Part shown: positions 30,285-40,063 of the stretch, in pieces
Numbering within the stretch: position 1 is the first letter of the stretch
How the letters are laid out: each line of letters begins with the position of its first letter
Origin: Clavaria fumosa
Taxonomy: Eukaryota > Basidiomycota > Agaricomycetes > Agaricales > Clavariaceae
DNA length: 64,000 nucleotides
Reading direction: 5' to 3'
NCBI GenBank assembly: GCA_951802425.1
Contig: OX637796.1
Span: 1,364,001 to 1,428,000 of the forward strand
Position numbers and translations under genes: made by a program
Notes under the pieces: model-generated
The model's input: only the letters and a program-made list of their open reading frames with translations
What the model was told of the DNA's origin: nothing
Databases searched by the model: none

Positions 30285-30742
30285 TGCTTTTGTTTTTAAA
30301 AAGCCATGACTAGCCACGTCAAGAGGGTAGATTAGAGTAGTAAGAGAGGAGGAGAGAGGGTAGAGGAGAGTAGTAGTAGTAGTAGTAGAGAGGTCGAGTT
30401 GAGGGTAAAAAGGAGTTCGATTTAGTCGAGATTTGAATCGAGGGTGGTAATTATTATTTATTTTTTTAGAGTTGAGTCGGTTTATGTAATAATAAATATA
30501 TAAAGTAGTACCTCGACTAGTCTAAATTTAGTAAGTATCCCCGAAGTTGGATCTATTTCTGTGTGAGAAAGAGAGAGGTGAGAGAGTGAGAAAAAGAAAA
30601 TTCTCATCCACGTGGATATTTTCACACACCATTACCGAAGAGCGACATCGTTGCTCCGGACTTGGTCTACTGTCAGTCAATAAAATACACACCAGTACCC
30701 TTCTTTTTTTGCCTTGACCACCACACCACCCCCAAAAAGCCC
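30285..30742. other. Intergenic region, AT-rich island
   Basis: Upstream of the FYVE gene (-) and downstream of the next gene (-). It has a (TAG)n run at 30370-30389 and an AT-rich stretch at 30440-30530 that contrasts with the GC-rich neighbours. No gene seen. Confidence 0.55.
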
Positions 30743-33258
30743 CTAACTCATCCAATACCGTTCAACTGCAGCTAGCACCATCTCCGCACCCACCTCATCA
30801 TCCACTCCATGTCCGCGGGTGCCACAGCGGCGCCTCTTCTTGTACCCGGCTGTTGCCTCGCTCACACACGCCAAGCCCCCGCCATCTTCTTCCCCCCCGC
30901 CCTGCCCATAGCCATGCCAGCAGTACCCGCTCCTCCCGCTCCCGTATCCGGCCACCAACGCGTCCCGCCCGCTCCCGGTGATCCGTCCTAAAACTCCCGA
31001 GAGCGTGCTTACTACACCGTCCCGCAGCAGCTGCTGCGTCGGACCATCCACTGCAGGCTCCCGCGGGGGCGACGACCCTGGCAGCGCTGCGTGCACCACG
31101 TTCACCAGGTACCACAAGGCGTCCTTTGACGCAAGCACTCGGAGCGCGTGCGCGTCGTCGCCATCGTCGCCGCCGTCCTCGTCATCATCACCGTGCCCGC
31201 TATGCCCGCAGTCGTCATACAGCGCCCCAAGCTCACGCACCGCCTCAAGCAGCACGCGTTCCTGCAGCCATCGCACGCCCTGCCTCACCTGAACCGCAGC
31301 CGGTGTCGTTCCCATTGCCGTCATCGTCTTCGTCGTCGCATCACGGGTCACGTCCCCGGCCACCCGGGCGAACACGTCCCCCAGCCCGGCCCGCACCACC
31401 CACAGCAGCCTCGGCCGGATATCCCCTTCGTCATCCCCGTGGTGCTCGTCGGGTATTAGCCCACGTGCCTCGACACCCAACAGACATCGCCCGACCCACG
31501 CTTGCGACGCCGGCACAAACGCGCGCACCATCGGGACGTACACACCCGTCGCGAGCGCGCCAAAGAACTGGGCCACGGCGTCGCCCCCCCCGGCACTCAC
31601 AGTGTCTCCACTCCTTCTCCCACTCCCACTCCCACTCCCGCTGGCACTAGCAGCACTAGTAGTTCCACTCCCACTCCCACTGGCACTGACACTAGTAGGT
31701 CCACCCCTGGTGGTGCCACCCGTGGCGCCACCGGCACCACCACCCCCACCTGAGCCGTCCCCGCGCCGCGTCGCCGGCAGCAATGCGGGCAGCACGCTCT
31801 CCAGCAGGTACCGCGTCAGCAGCGGGACCGTGTCGAGCACCACCGGCCAGCGTGGCCGGGCCACAGGTGCGGGCGGGGCTGCTGCTGCTGCTGCTCCGGT
31901 CTTTGCTTCTGCGTTCGCTGCCTCTGCTGCTGCTGGGGGCAGCACGCGCTGCAGCGTCTCGCCAAGCGCCGCACACGCGCGGAGCGTCACGCGGAGCAGC
32001 AGCGCGCGCGGCGGGCGGGTGCGCGGGTGCGGTGGTGTGTGCGGTGGCGCGTACTCTGCGTCTGCGTCTGCGTCGGTGTCGGTGCCCCCGCTTGGGGGCA
32101 CGAGCTGGTGCAGCGCGCGGAAGGACCGGAAGAGTGCGTCGTCTGCCGGGTAAGGGTTCGGGTGTGCCGCTAGGGGGCGCAGGGCCGGTGCTTGGACATG
32201 CGTTAGAATGGGACGGACGGACGGGACTAGACGGGTAAGACCCGCGTTGTTGGTGTATACGTACGAAGAGACCGGGCGTCGAGGGCCGCCTCGGGGCCCG
32301 TGTCGTCGGGTCGTAGTGCTGGTGGTGGCGCCAGGGCCGCGCGCGTGGCTGGGGAGGCGTGCGCGACTTTGCCGTTTTCTTTGTCGTTGCCTTTTTCGTT
32401 GCCGCGTTTTTCGTTGCCGCGTTTTTCGTTCCCTTTTTCGCCGTTGGTTTTTGGTTTTCCTTTTTCTTTTTCCTTTTCTTTGGGCCGCTTCTTCTTCCCG
32501 CCGCCGCCGCCACCGCCGCCGCCGCCGTTCTTGCGCTTCGTTGACGTTGACGTCGATGAGGCTGACGGGCCCTCAGCGCCGGAAGCGCGCCGCAGGGCGA
32601 AGAGTTCTGTGCGTAAGCAAATAAACGTCAGATTCAGGGGGGGTCGTCAGGGCGAGTGTGTGTGGTGTGGCAGCGCAGCCGCAAGTGGTCGCAACGCGTG
32701 GCGTCACGTAACGTAACGCAACGTCAAATGGTGTGATTTTTTCTTTTTTTCTTTTTTTTTTTTAGCTTTTTTTTTTAGGGACGGGGTTTTGGGAGATAGG
32801 GGGAGGGGGGAGAGAATGGAGCGGAGGTACGGACCGGCTCGTGCCGCGTCGTGGCGCTGCTGGAGCTCGCGCAGCTGGGCGTCGAGCGCGAGCGCGTGGG
32901 CGCGCCAGGCGGCGGGTGCGTCTGTCGCGGTGTGTGCGTGTGCGTGTGCGTTGGCGTGGAAGGCGCGTTGTAGGTCCAGGAGGTACACTGTGTGCGCGTG
33001 CGAGAGGTCAGGGGGAGGCGGGATGGTGGGATGGTGGGATGGGAGGGGAGGGGAGGGGAGGGGAGGGGAGGCAGGACGGGACGGGACTGACGCGCGGCGG
33101 ACTGCTCGGGGGGCTTGTGCTTGAGTGCGCTTAGGGCCTGTGGTGGTGGAGGTGCCGGTGGCGCTTTGGTGGTCAGGTGCGGGGTGTGGATGCGGGGTGC
33201 GGGGGGTGAGGGGACTTACGATCGCGATGATAAGCGTGTGTGTGTCTGGCGGGGGCAT
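30743..33258 (-). CDS. Unrecognised GC-rich helical protein (possible MEI4/Rec24-like)
   Basis: Three exons join in frame: MPPPDTHTLIIAI (33258-33220), then VYLLDLQRAFHANAHAHA with AAWRAHALALDAQLRELQQR (ending near 32836), then a long exon from about 32605 to the stop at 30743. The long exon starts ELFALRRASG, passes a Lys/Gly/Asn/Glu repeat (GNEKRGNEKRGNEKGNDKEN), and contains helical blocks: DDALFRSFRALHQLVPP, LDTVPLLTRYLLESVLPALL, QFFGALATGVYVPMVRAFVP, RQGVRWLQERVLLEAVRELG, and SKDALWYLVNVVHAALPG. The run of a short helix, a W-containing helix, an Ar-E-L-F segment, a long spacer and C-terminal helices recalls MEI4, a meiotic double-strand-break factor, but the resemblance is faint. No catalytic motif. 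About 650 residues, very Ala/Arg/Gly-rich. Confidence 0.6.
31613..31690. repeat. Ser/Gly-coding minisatellite (cactcc-type)
   Basis: Irregular repeats of cactcccactcc and ctggcactagtag, encoding the SGSGSG stretches of the gene above on the minus strand. Confidence 0.7.
33041..33072. repeat. (GGGGA)n pentanucleotide repeat
   Basis: Six tandem GGGGA units on the plus strand, inside the first intron of the 30743-33258 gene. A G-quadruplex-capable sequence. Confidence 0.85.
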
Positions 33259-33650
33259 TGTGGTGGTTAGTGGCTTAGTCAGGGGGTGTTGGTATACTGT
33301 GCTGGCGTGCATACAAGTACATCGGCTGCCACTGGCCTTCCCCCCCATGCCCCACCGACACCTCAAGCAATCCTTTCCTGCGGGGCGTCTATTGCAAGGA
33401 TTATCGTCTTTGGATAACGGGACTGGACACAGGGACTCAGACTAGCGTAGATACTGTAAGCAACGTATAGATAATCCCCAGAAATACTATCCCCCCTCCC
33501 CTCAGCTAATACAGCAGATCTCATCGTAAGCATATATACATATATACTACACACACGCGTCCAAAAAAAAAAAAAAAAAAAACACACACACAACTGGTGA
33601 CCGCACCCACACAACGAAAGCAACGCGACGCGCCGCGCCGGGCCTCGGGG
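33259..33650. other. Intergenic region
   Basis: Upstream of the 33258 start and 3' of the PHD gene, both on the minus strand. It has a poly-A run of about 19 at 33563-33582 on the plus strand. No gene seen. Confidence 0.55.
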
Positions 33651-36058
33651 TCACTCATACGGACGCAGCATAGACGGCACGCCAGCAGCGCCCCGCGCGC
33701 CGCGCGCAGGCGACGTCCCCGACCCCGGCCTGGACCCCGACGCCGCCCGCGGCGCGGGGCTGGGGCTCGGGGGCGACCCCCACACCACGTCCGGGCCCCT
33801 GCTGCCCAGCGCGCCGCCCCCCGGCGACATCGACGACGACGACAACGCGCCCGCGGGGCTGCCGCCCGGCGCCGGCTCGCGGTACGCGTACCCCCCGCCG
33901 CTGCCGCTACCCCCGCCGCCGCCACCACTGCCGCCACTGCCGCCGCCGCTCCCGCTAACGCTAGCGCCAGCGCTGCTGCGTGGCGGCGGCGGGTCGGCGA
34001 CGCCGGTGTTGCTGCGCAGCGGCGAGTGGAAGACGAACGGCGGGCGTGTGGCCCAGACGCTCGTCATCCCCCCGCCGCCGCTGCCGCCCACGCCCCTGGG
34101 CGTCGAGAACGCGCTGCCCCTGGGCGCACGGGACGGGGACGCGCTCGGGTCGAACGGCAGCGCGTCGGCGGCGAGTGCGCCGCCGAACGGGCCCGGGGTC
34201 GTGGCCGTAGCCGTGCCCGTGCCCGTCGCGAACGCGGGCGGGGTGTGGTATGGCTTGAAGTCGCGCAGCGCGTCCTGGTGCAGCGGCGAGGCGTGGTGCG
34301 GCCGGTGCGCCGTCCCGCTGGAGGACAGCGTCGCGGCGCGTGGCGTTCGGGGGAGCGGCGGCAGCGCGCGGTGCTGGTGCTGGTGCTGGTGCTGGTGCTG
34401 CGGGTGGTGGTGCTGCAGCGCCAGCGGGAGCATGGGCGACTCCTGCGGGAAGACGCCTTGGAAGAACGGCACGTCGTACGGCGGCGCGCGGGGGGGCTCG
34501 TCGTGCGTCGGTACCAGCGTCGGCTCGAGGTACTGCAGCGGCTGCCGCATAGGCGTCCTCGGCGACGGCGAACGCTGCTGCTGTTGTTGCTGCTGCTGCT
34601 GCTGCTGTTGCGGGCGATGGCGGCGGCGGGGGTGGCGGGAGCGGCGACGGCTGCGGCACCGGTGGCAGAACCACGGGTCGGCCTCGTTCCCGAGCTCGGA
34701 GACGCTCCGGATGCCGATGCAGCGCAGGTGGTACCACACGAGACACGCGTCGCACTGCACGAGCCCGCGCCCGTCGTCCCCGCGCCCGTCGCACACGCAC
34801 ACGGCGGCCTCGTCGTCGTCGTCGTTGTTGTTGTTGTTCCCCTTGGTGTTGGCGTCGTTGTTGTAGTCCCGTGGCGTCTTGCTGGTGCGCCGCGCCGCGG
34901 CGGCGCGCCTCTGGAGCTGCGTGCGTGCGTCGGCGGAGGGGAAGTGCGGCCCGCCGGCATGTTCCGGCGAGGCGCCTGGTCGTGGCGTGTGCCGCGCCGG
35001 GGAACCGGGCAAGGGGCCGGGCGACTCCGCCGAGGCGGGGGTGCCGCCGCCGTACTCGTCATCTTCCTCGTCCGTGTCGCGGTCCAAGAACTTCTCGATC
35101 CAGCTCAGCTTCTCGCCTTCCTGGGCTTGAGTGACGCTGGCTAGTTCCTCGGTGCGCAGTCGCCAGGGGAACTCGGAGTCGGGCCAGTTCGGCCCGGGAG
35201 CCTCTCGGGCACCTGGAGTGGGTGAGGGGTTGCTGCTATCAAGCTCTGGAAGGACGCCTTTCTTTCTACGACGGGGGGTTCGCTTCTTTGAGGGACTGGG
35301 AGTCAGCAGAGAGCCCTGTTCGGGCCCTGGCACATCTAGTAATACCCTGCCCCTTCCTTCAAGGACCACAGGATAGAGTTTGGCAACGCGTGACTTCGAC
35401 GAACTCCGGAACGCTTCGAGACGTTGTCTTTTCTTAAATTCTTTGGGACCAGTCGATTCTGCCTCATCGTGCGGCGGTTGTGCGTTTGAATGACTTGCCG
35501 ATCCGATCGTGGATTGCCCCGGATCCAAGTCCACCGCGCGCTAGATTAAGTGGGTCATCTGGCATAACGATACGACGGGGAACCATTTTGACTCACATAT
35601 CTTCCATACCCACCAGCCATGAGGCTCTCCTCAAAACTTTCCTCTGAGGTCTCTTGAAACAGCATCAGCCGCCTGCCCTTCACAGGGCTCATCGCAATTC
35701 CTACTCTCTCCTCTACATCTTCTGAGGCGACTGCGGCTGACGTAGCCATGTCGAGGCGTTTCCGCTTGGCGCGTTTGAAGTAGTCGGGCCGCCGACTTTC
35801 CGCCTCGTGGCGAAGCGACATCTTCTCTTCCATTCTCTGCGATCGGAGGCGCTCCATCGCGCCGCCAGACGGAGATGCGCCCCGGTTGGAAGGCGGCGAA
35901 TGCGGCGGAGTGGACGTCATCATCGGGTCCTCCACTAACGGGTCGTCTGTAAACATGTCGCGGGCGCCGGCGGGTGCTATCGACGGGGGAAGCGAAGACG
36001 GCGTGGGGAAGGTCGACCGCGACTTGCCCTGCTTCTCGTTCGGGGTGGGGTGGTCCAT
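33651..36058 (-). CDS. PHD-finger protein with poly-Gln and disordered tail
   Basis: Two exons. Exon 1 starts MDHPTPNEKQGKSRSTFP at 36058 and ends SLMAGGYGRY near 35597. A short intron to about 35543 restores frame at RAVDLDPGQSTIGS. Landmarks are KEFKKRQRLEAFRSSSKSRV, a basic KKRTPRRRKKG, PDSEFPWRLRTEELASVTQA, and an acidic DRDTDEEDDEYGGG. The single PHD finger lies near 34680-34800: AVCVCDGRGDDGRGLVQCDA, CLVWYHLRCIG, DPWFCHRCRSR, with the full Cys4-His-Cys3 set. PHD fingers of this form read histone H3 tails. After it come Arg-rich, poly-Gln (34574-34610), His/Gln and Gly/Ser low-complexity regions to the stop at 33651. About 780 residues. No SET, bromo or other catalytic domain. Confidence 0.8.
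34574..34610 (-). repeat. (CAG)n repeat encoding poly-Gln
   Basis: About twelve CAG/CAA codons on the minus strand in the PHD-finger gene. Confidence 0.85.
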
Positions 36059-36353
36059 GAACGGGGAAGAGAGCCGCGGCTGCGCGGGCGAGTGAGCGCG
36101 GTGAGAGATCGGGGGTATGATGTGGTGGGGGGGAGCTAGACTCGTAGCAGGGGACTCCTGTCTTTTTCCAGCGGGTAAGCTAGAGTGGAAGATGCGTCTG
36201 AGTCAACGCCCGAACCTTGATGTGGACGCGCTGGAGGGCGCTTCAAAGATCCATCTTCTGGAAGGAATGAGACAGGGTGACTACACGGGAAAACAAGAGA
36301 CATACGTAGTTTCAGGTTGCGCCACAGCATGGGATGCTCGGTATGGGTGAGGA

Positions 36354-37010
36354 CTATACATTGGAAGGAATGTTCGTGAAAGGTGCGGGGCTCAAGGAAA
36401 AGTGGGCGCACCTTGGGTCTGGAGTCGCCATTTGTTGAGGATTTAGATGTAAGTGGGAGTGAAATCGCTCTCTGGGCACAAAATTAGGGGCACTATTGAA
36501 GGAGATAGGGTTCATAGTTACGAGATCTTGGGGGATTCCCTCTCCGAAGAGAGCGTTTGCGGCAGATGGCCGCTGAGGGCGGCTTGAGCTGAAGTGCTGA
36601 GAGGGTATGAACACGCGGACATACATTGTTGGGGATTCGGGGCTACTTGGCGTCCCGACCGCATGGCGGCCCTTGAAGTTCGGACTGTGAGGACGCCAGT
36701 TAGTTCGCATCGCCCCCATTGCAAATAGACAACACAAGTCACCTTTGAGGAGTCGGGAGACGAGGGCATTGCCTCGACGATGTTGACGCCAACTGTTCGG
36801 TACTTCCAGACGGAAGACTGCAGCAGACAATATTTGCAACGTAAACTCAGTATAGTGTGCGACGACGGACCTCGCCACTGAGAGCAGCGCATCTTGGGCT
36901 GTCTCGGGACTGATTGGGTGCAACGACGTTGCAAGATCGTCTTTCGTATCTCCTGATGCTGGAGGGCTATTGCCACTTATCGACTGTCGTTCAGAGTGAG
37001 CTGTTGACAT
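36354..37010 (-). CDS. Small hypothetical protein (uncertain)
   Basis: Not recognised. From MSTAHSERQSISGNSPPASG at 37010 the frame is open to a stop at 36354. Two canonical introns can be removed: one of 58 nt (about 36684-36741, GTGACT...ACTAAC...CACAG) and one of 50 nt (about 36594-36643, GTAGCC...CTCAG). They total 108 nt and so return to the same frame, giving about 182 residues. The end reads GIPQDLVTMNPISFNSAPNF then VPRERFHSHLHLNPQQMATP. The protein would be Ser/Pro/His-rich with one predicted helix in the first half. Splice signals favour a real gene; lack of any domain keeps confidence low. Divergent from the ABC transporter. Confidence 0.4.
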   Translation of the reverse strand: MSTAHSERQSISGNSPPASGDTKDDLATSLHPISPETAQDALLSVARSVVAHYTEFTLQILSAAVFRLEVPNSWRQHRRGNALVSRLLKGDLCCLFAMGAMRTNWRPHSPNFKGRHAVGTPSSPESPTMYVRVFIPSQHFSSSRPQRPSAANALFGEGIPQDLVTMNPISFNSAPNFVPRERFHSHLHLNPQQMATPDPRCAHFSLSPAPFTNIPSNV

Positions 37011-37249
37011 TGCAAGAAGCGATTCGATAGTAAAGTATGAATTAAAGCATGAAACTAGACGATGCGCCCGTGTTAGCTGACGGTCTGTGATGGCGAAAGT
37101 ACAGTAGAAGTAGAGGGATATGGACAGTGGCCATGTTTTACCACCCGCCACCCGAACCGCCGATATACGGTAACGTGACTCATCAATGCGCCAACGCCGC
37201 GTGCTAACCCGAGGTGTAAGTGCAGACGCCGACGCACCTCTTCACACAT

Positions 37250-39911
37250 ATGGACCAGGATCCGAAAGGCACCACAGGTCCGGACCATGCCAGCAACGTC
37301 AAACGCACAAGAATCGGTGTGTGGGACCTGTATGAGGAGAAGCAATCAAAATTAGACGCTGTTCCATACCTTGCAACCGTGCTGAAGATCATTGAGACCA
37401 TCCCTTTTGTGCGGAGAATGCTCAAGGATCTGTTCAGCATCAGTGGCTGCCGCACTCTGCTGGCATACTACGTTATTTTGCAACTCGTCATGTCGCTAGT
37501 TCCTGCTGTCACTTTATGGTGGGTAATACATTGGTCTCTACACTCCACAGATTAAGGTCATATCAGGTACTCAGGCCAGCTCATCAAGATAGTGAGCACG
37601 CTCTGAATTTTATCAGTTATGGACACTGAACCTCTATTTAGGTCCAGGCCTCTCTGGAAAAGAGGACAATAGACACAGAACAACTTGTCCGCATTACTGC
37701 TGGCCGTGTTGGCTGCGTAATTCTCTCCAACGCTTTGCGACACATTCAACGAATAGCGGTTAGACCTCTCGCTCAAAAAATAAAACAATATTATTCGATC
37801 CATACTTTTCACGCGATGGCACGATTGGACTTGCCCACCTTTGGCGATCCAATTGTAGAACAGCAGCTGCAGTCTGCATGCTCTGCCGGTGACGATAACT
37901 CTGTACCATGGACCGCAGTCACGACAACTTGTCGTAGTTTGTCCACTTTCCTGGAGCTCACCTCCCAGATTTCCGTGCTCATCAGTGTCCTGAACACCCA
38001 GCGGGATGGCCTTCTACTTGCAATCTTGTGTTTTGGCCCGTCCATAATGAGTTGGCTGCGCCGTCATCCATTGGAGATCCCTGGTGGGTTCGGTCAGACG
38101 GGGCCTTGTCTGCTCTTCGCTGAGATTGGATTTTCCAGGAACATGGGTTGCCACAACGAAAGACGCAGATCTGTTGAGGAGTCAAGGATTTAAACGAGTT
38201 GTTGGGGAATACGCTGGCCGAAAGGAGATTGTCGCAGGAAATCTATCAGGGTATCTCACTAATCGTGAATATCTTTGACGCCTGGCTTCGTGCCTCAGCT
38301 TCTGACGAAATGCAGAGTACGAGGCAGCTCTACGGAGGCTTGGATACCGCGCCGGTGACTTTATCCAGTCCTACCTTAACCACCAAGATTCCGACGTCCG
38401 TCATCTGTCGCGTTTCGTCCTCCTGGCCTTCCTGGATGCATTACCCCAAGTAAGCGTTGCACGTCTCAATTCATTTTCGTGTCGTTGAATGTGGATTCAG
38501 GTTATCTTTACTCTTCGCGCAGTGCAATATCCTGCGTCTATCCCCGTTTCGCTTGCATCGCTAGATCTAGTACGCCAGGCAACGACAGCCTTTTCGACAG
38601 TCATTTCCCTACTCTTGAAAGAAACCAGCTCGATCGCCGACGCATTCGACAATGTCCGTAGATTGTACGAAATTGCCTCGATCCCGAACAAAGTCCTGGA
38701 CGGTGGAGAGTCATTTCCTGAAGATCGGAACGCGTTGTATTACGGCCTTTCTATTGAGTTCAGGTGCGTTCCTACGTTTTTGACTAACATATTCTCACTT
38801 TTCCTTGAAGAAATGTGTCCTTCAAGTATCCTGGGAGTGACGACTTTGCGCTGCGTAATGTTTCCTTTCGAATTGAACCGGGGCAACTTTGCGTAAAGAT
38901 GTCAACGCTTCCGTTTTTTTAATTCGACTGATATTATTAATGATCAAGGTGATCGTCGGACCCAACGGCTCAGGCAAATCCACGATTCTGAAACTCATCC
39001 TTCGGCTGCATGATCCATTGGAAGGAACCATACTGGTCAATGACAGGGACATTCGAGTGTTGAAGCTTGCTGACTTACGCAAAACGATGTCCGTACTCTT
39101 CCAAGATTATACGATCTTTCCTCTATCTGTACGCGTTCCCTCGTAGCAGGCCTTCTGGTTTTTCTCAGACCCTCATTTACAGATAGGAGAAAATATTGGC
39201 CTCGGCGACCCCGCAAATGCGCACGATGAATCGAAGATTCGTGCAGCTGCTGCGCTGGGTGGGGCTCAATCCTTTATCGACCGCCTTCCTGACGGATTCG
39301 AAACTTATTCGCAACGGCCCGTCAACGATTATTATTCGAGGATGGCTAAACATCACCCGCTGCGAAATCTGGGCCTTATGAATGACACAGGCCCTTCGTC
39401 GCTGAGTGGAGGCCAAATGCAAAGGCTAGCGCTGTAGGTCTCGGGACGTTGTTTTGTATCGCGCTTAATGTCTGAAAATACTTTTCCGACTAGATCTCGA
39501 ACTTTCATGCGCTCCCTAGTCTCTACGGAAGGTGTAGGTGTGCTCTTGTTCGATGAGCCAAGCGCGTCATTAGACCCGGCTGCGGAACACGGTGTGTCTC
39601 GAGTCTCTCGATGACAGCTCGTCAGTGCTCCTCCTTAACTGGCAATTTTCAGACCTCTTCGAGCGGCTCCGCAATCTACGAGGTAACAAAACGATGGTCT
39701 TTTCATCCCATCGGTTTGGGAGACTGACAAAACATGCGGACTTGATCCTGTGAGTCATTCAATTCCATGGTGCGAACCCTCACTGATGGATGAGACTTGC
39801 AGGTTCATGAATGATTCTGTTATAATAGAGACTGGAACGCATTCTGAGTTATTGAAGCAAGATGGCGAATATGCAAAAATCTGGGGCTTACAGGTTCAGG
39901 CGTTTCTCTAA
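37250..39911 (+). CDS. ABC transporter, single membrane domain plus ATPase (half-transporter)
   Basis: The product starts MDQDPKGTTGPDHAS at 37250. The membrane part has hydrophobic stretches around CRTLLAYYVILQLVMSLVPA, a region with RDGLLLAILCFGPSIMSWL, NLSQEIYQGISLIVNIFDAW and VIFTLRAVQYPASIPVSLAS, with long charged loops. The nucleotide-binding domain shows Walker A GPNGSGKSTILKL (near 38960), Q-loop FQDYTIFPLS, the signature LSGGQMQRLAL (near 39405), Walker B GVLLFDEPSASLDP, and H-loop VFSSHRFGRLTKHADL. An extra segment of about 25 residues sits just before the LSGGQ signature. About eight introns. It belongs to the bacterial-MsbA-like exporter class; substrate and organelle cannot be told. 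Confidence 0.82.
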
Positions 39912-40063
39912 TCGATGGGATTGTTTTCTTGTTTAGTCTGATACGGACGTGGGATATTTGAATGTATATACTGAGCTGACCAGTGCTGTGGTGAGAGTGT
40001 TCCACCGAAGTTTGTGGCTGAACGCGTCAAACTTGCACGCGTCTTCAACTCTGCATTGCTACC

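Noticed and set aside
33597..35144. 515-codon plus-strand ORF, Arg/Ala-rich
   Set aside because: It is antisense to the PHD-finger gene; the open frame results from few stops in GC-rich repeats and has no domain.
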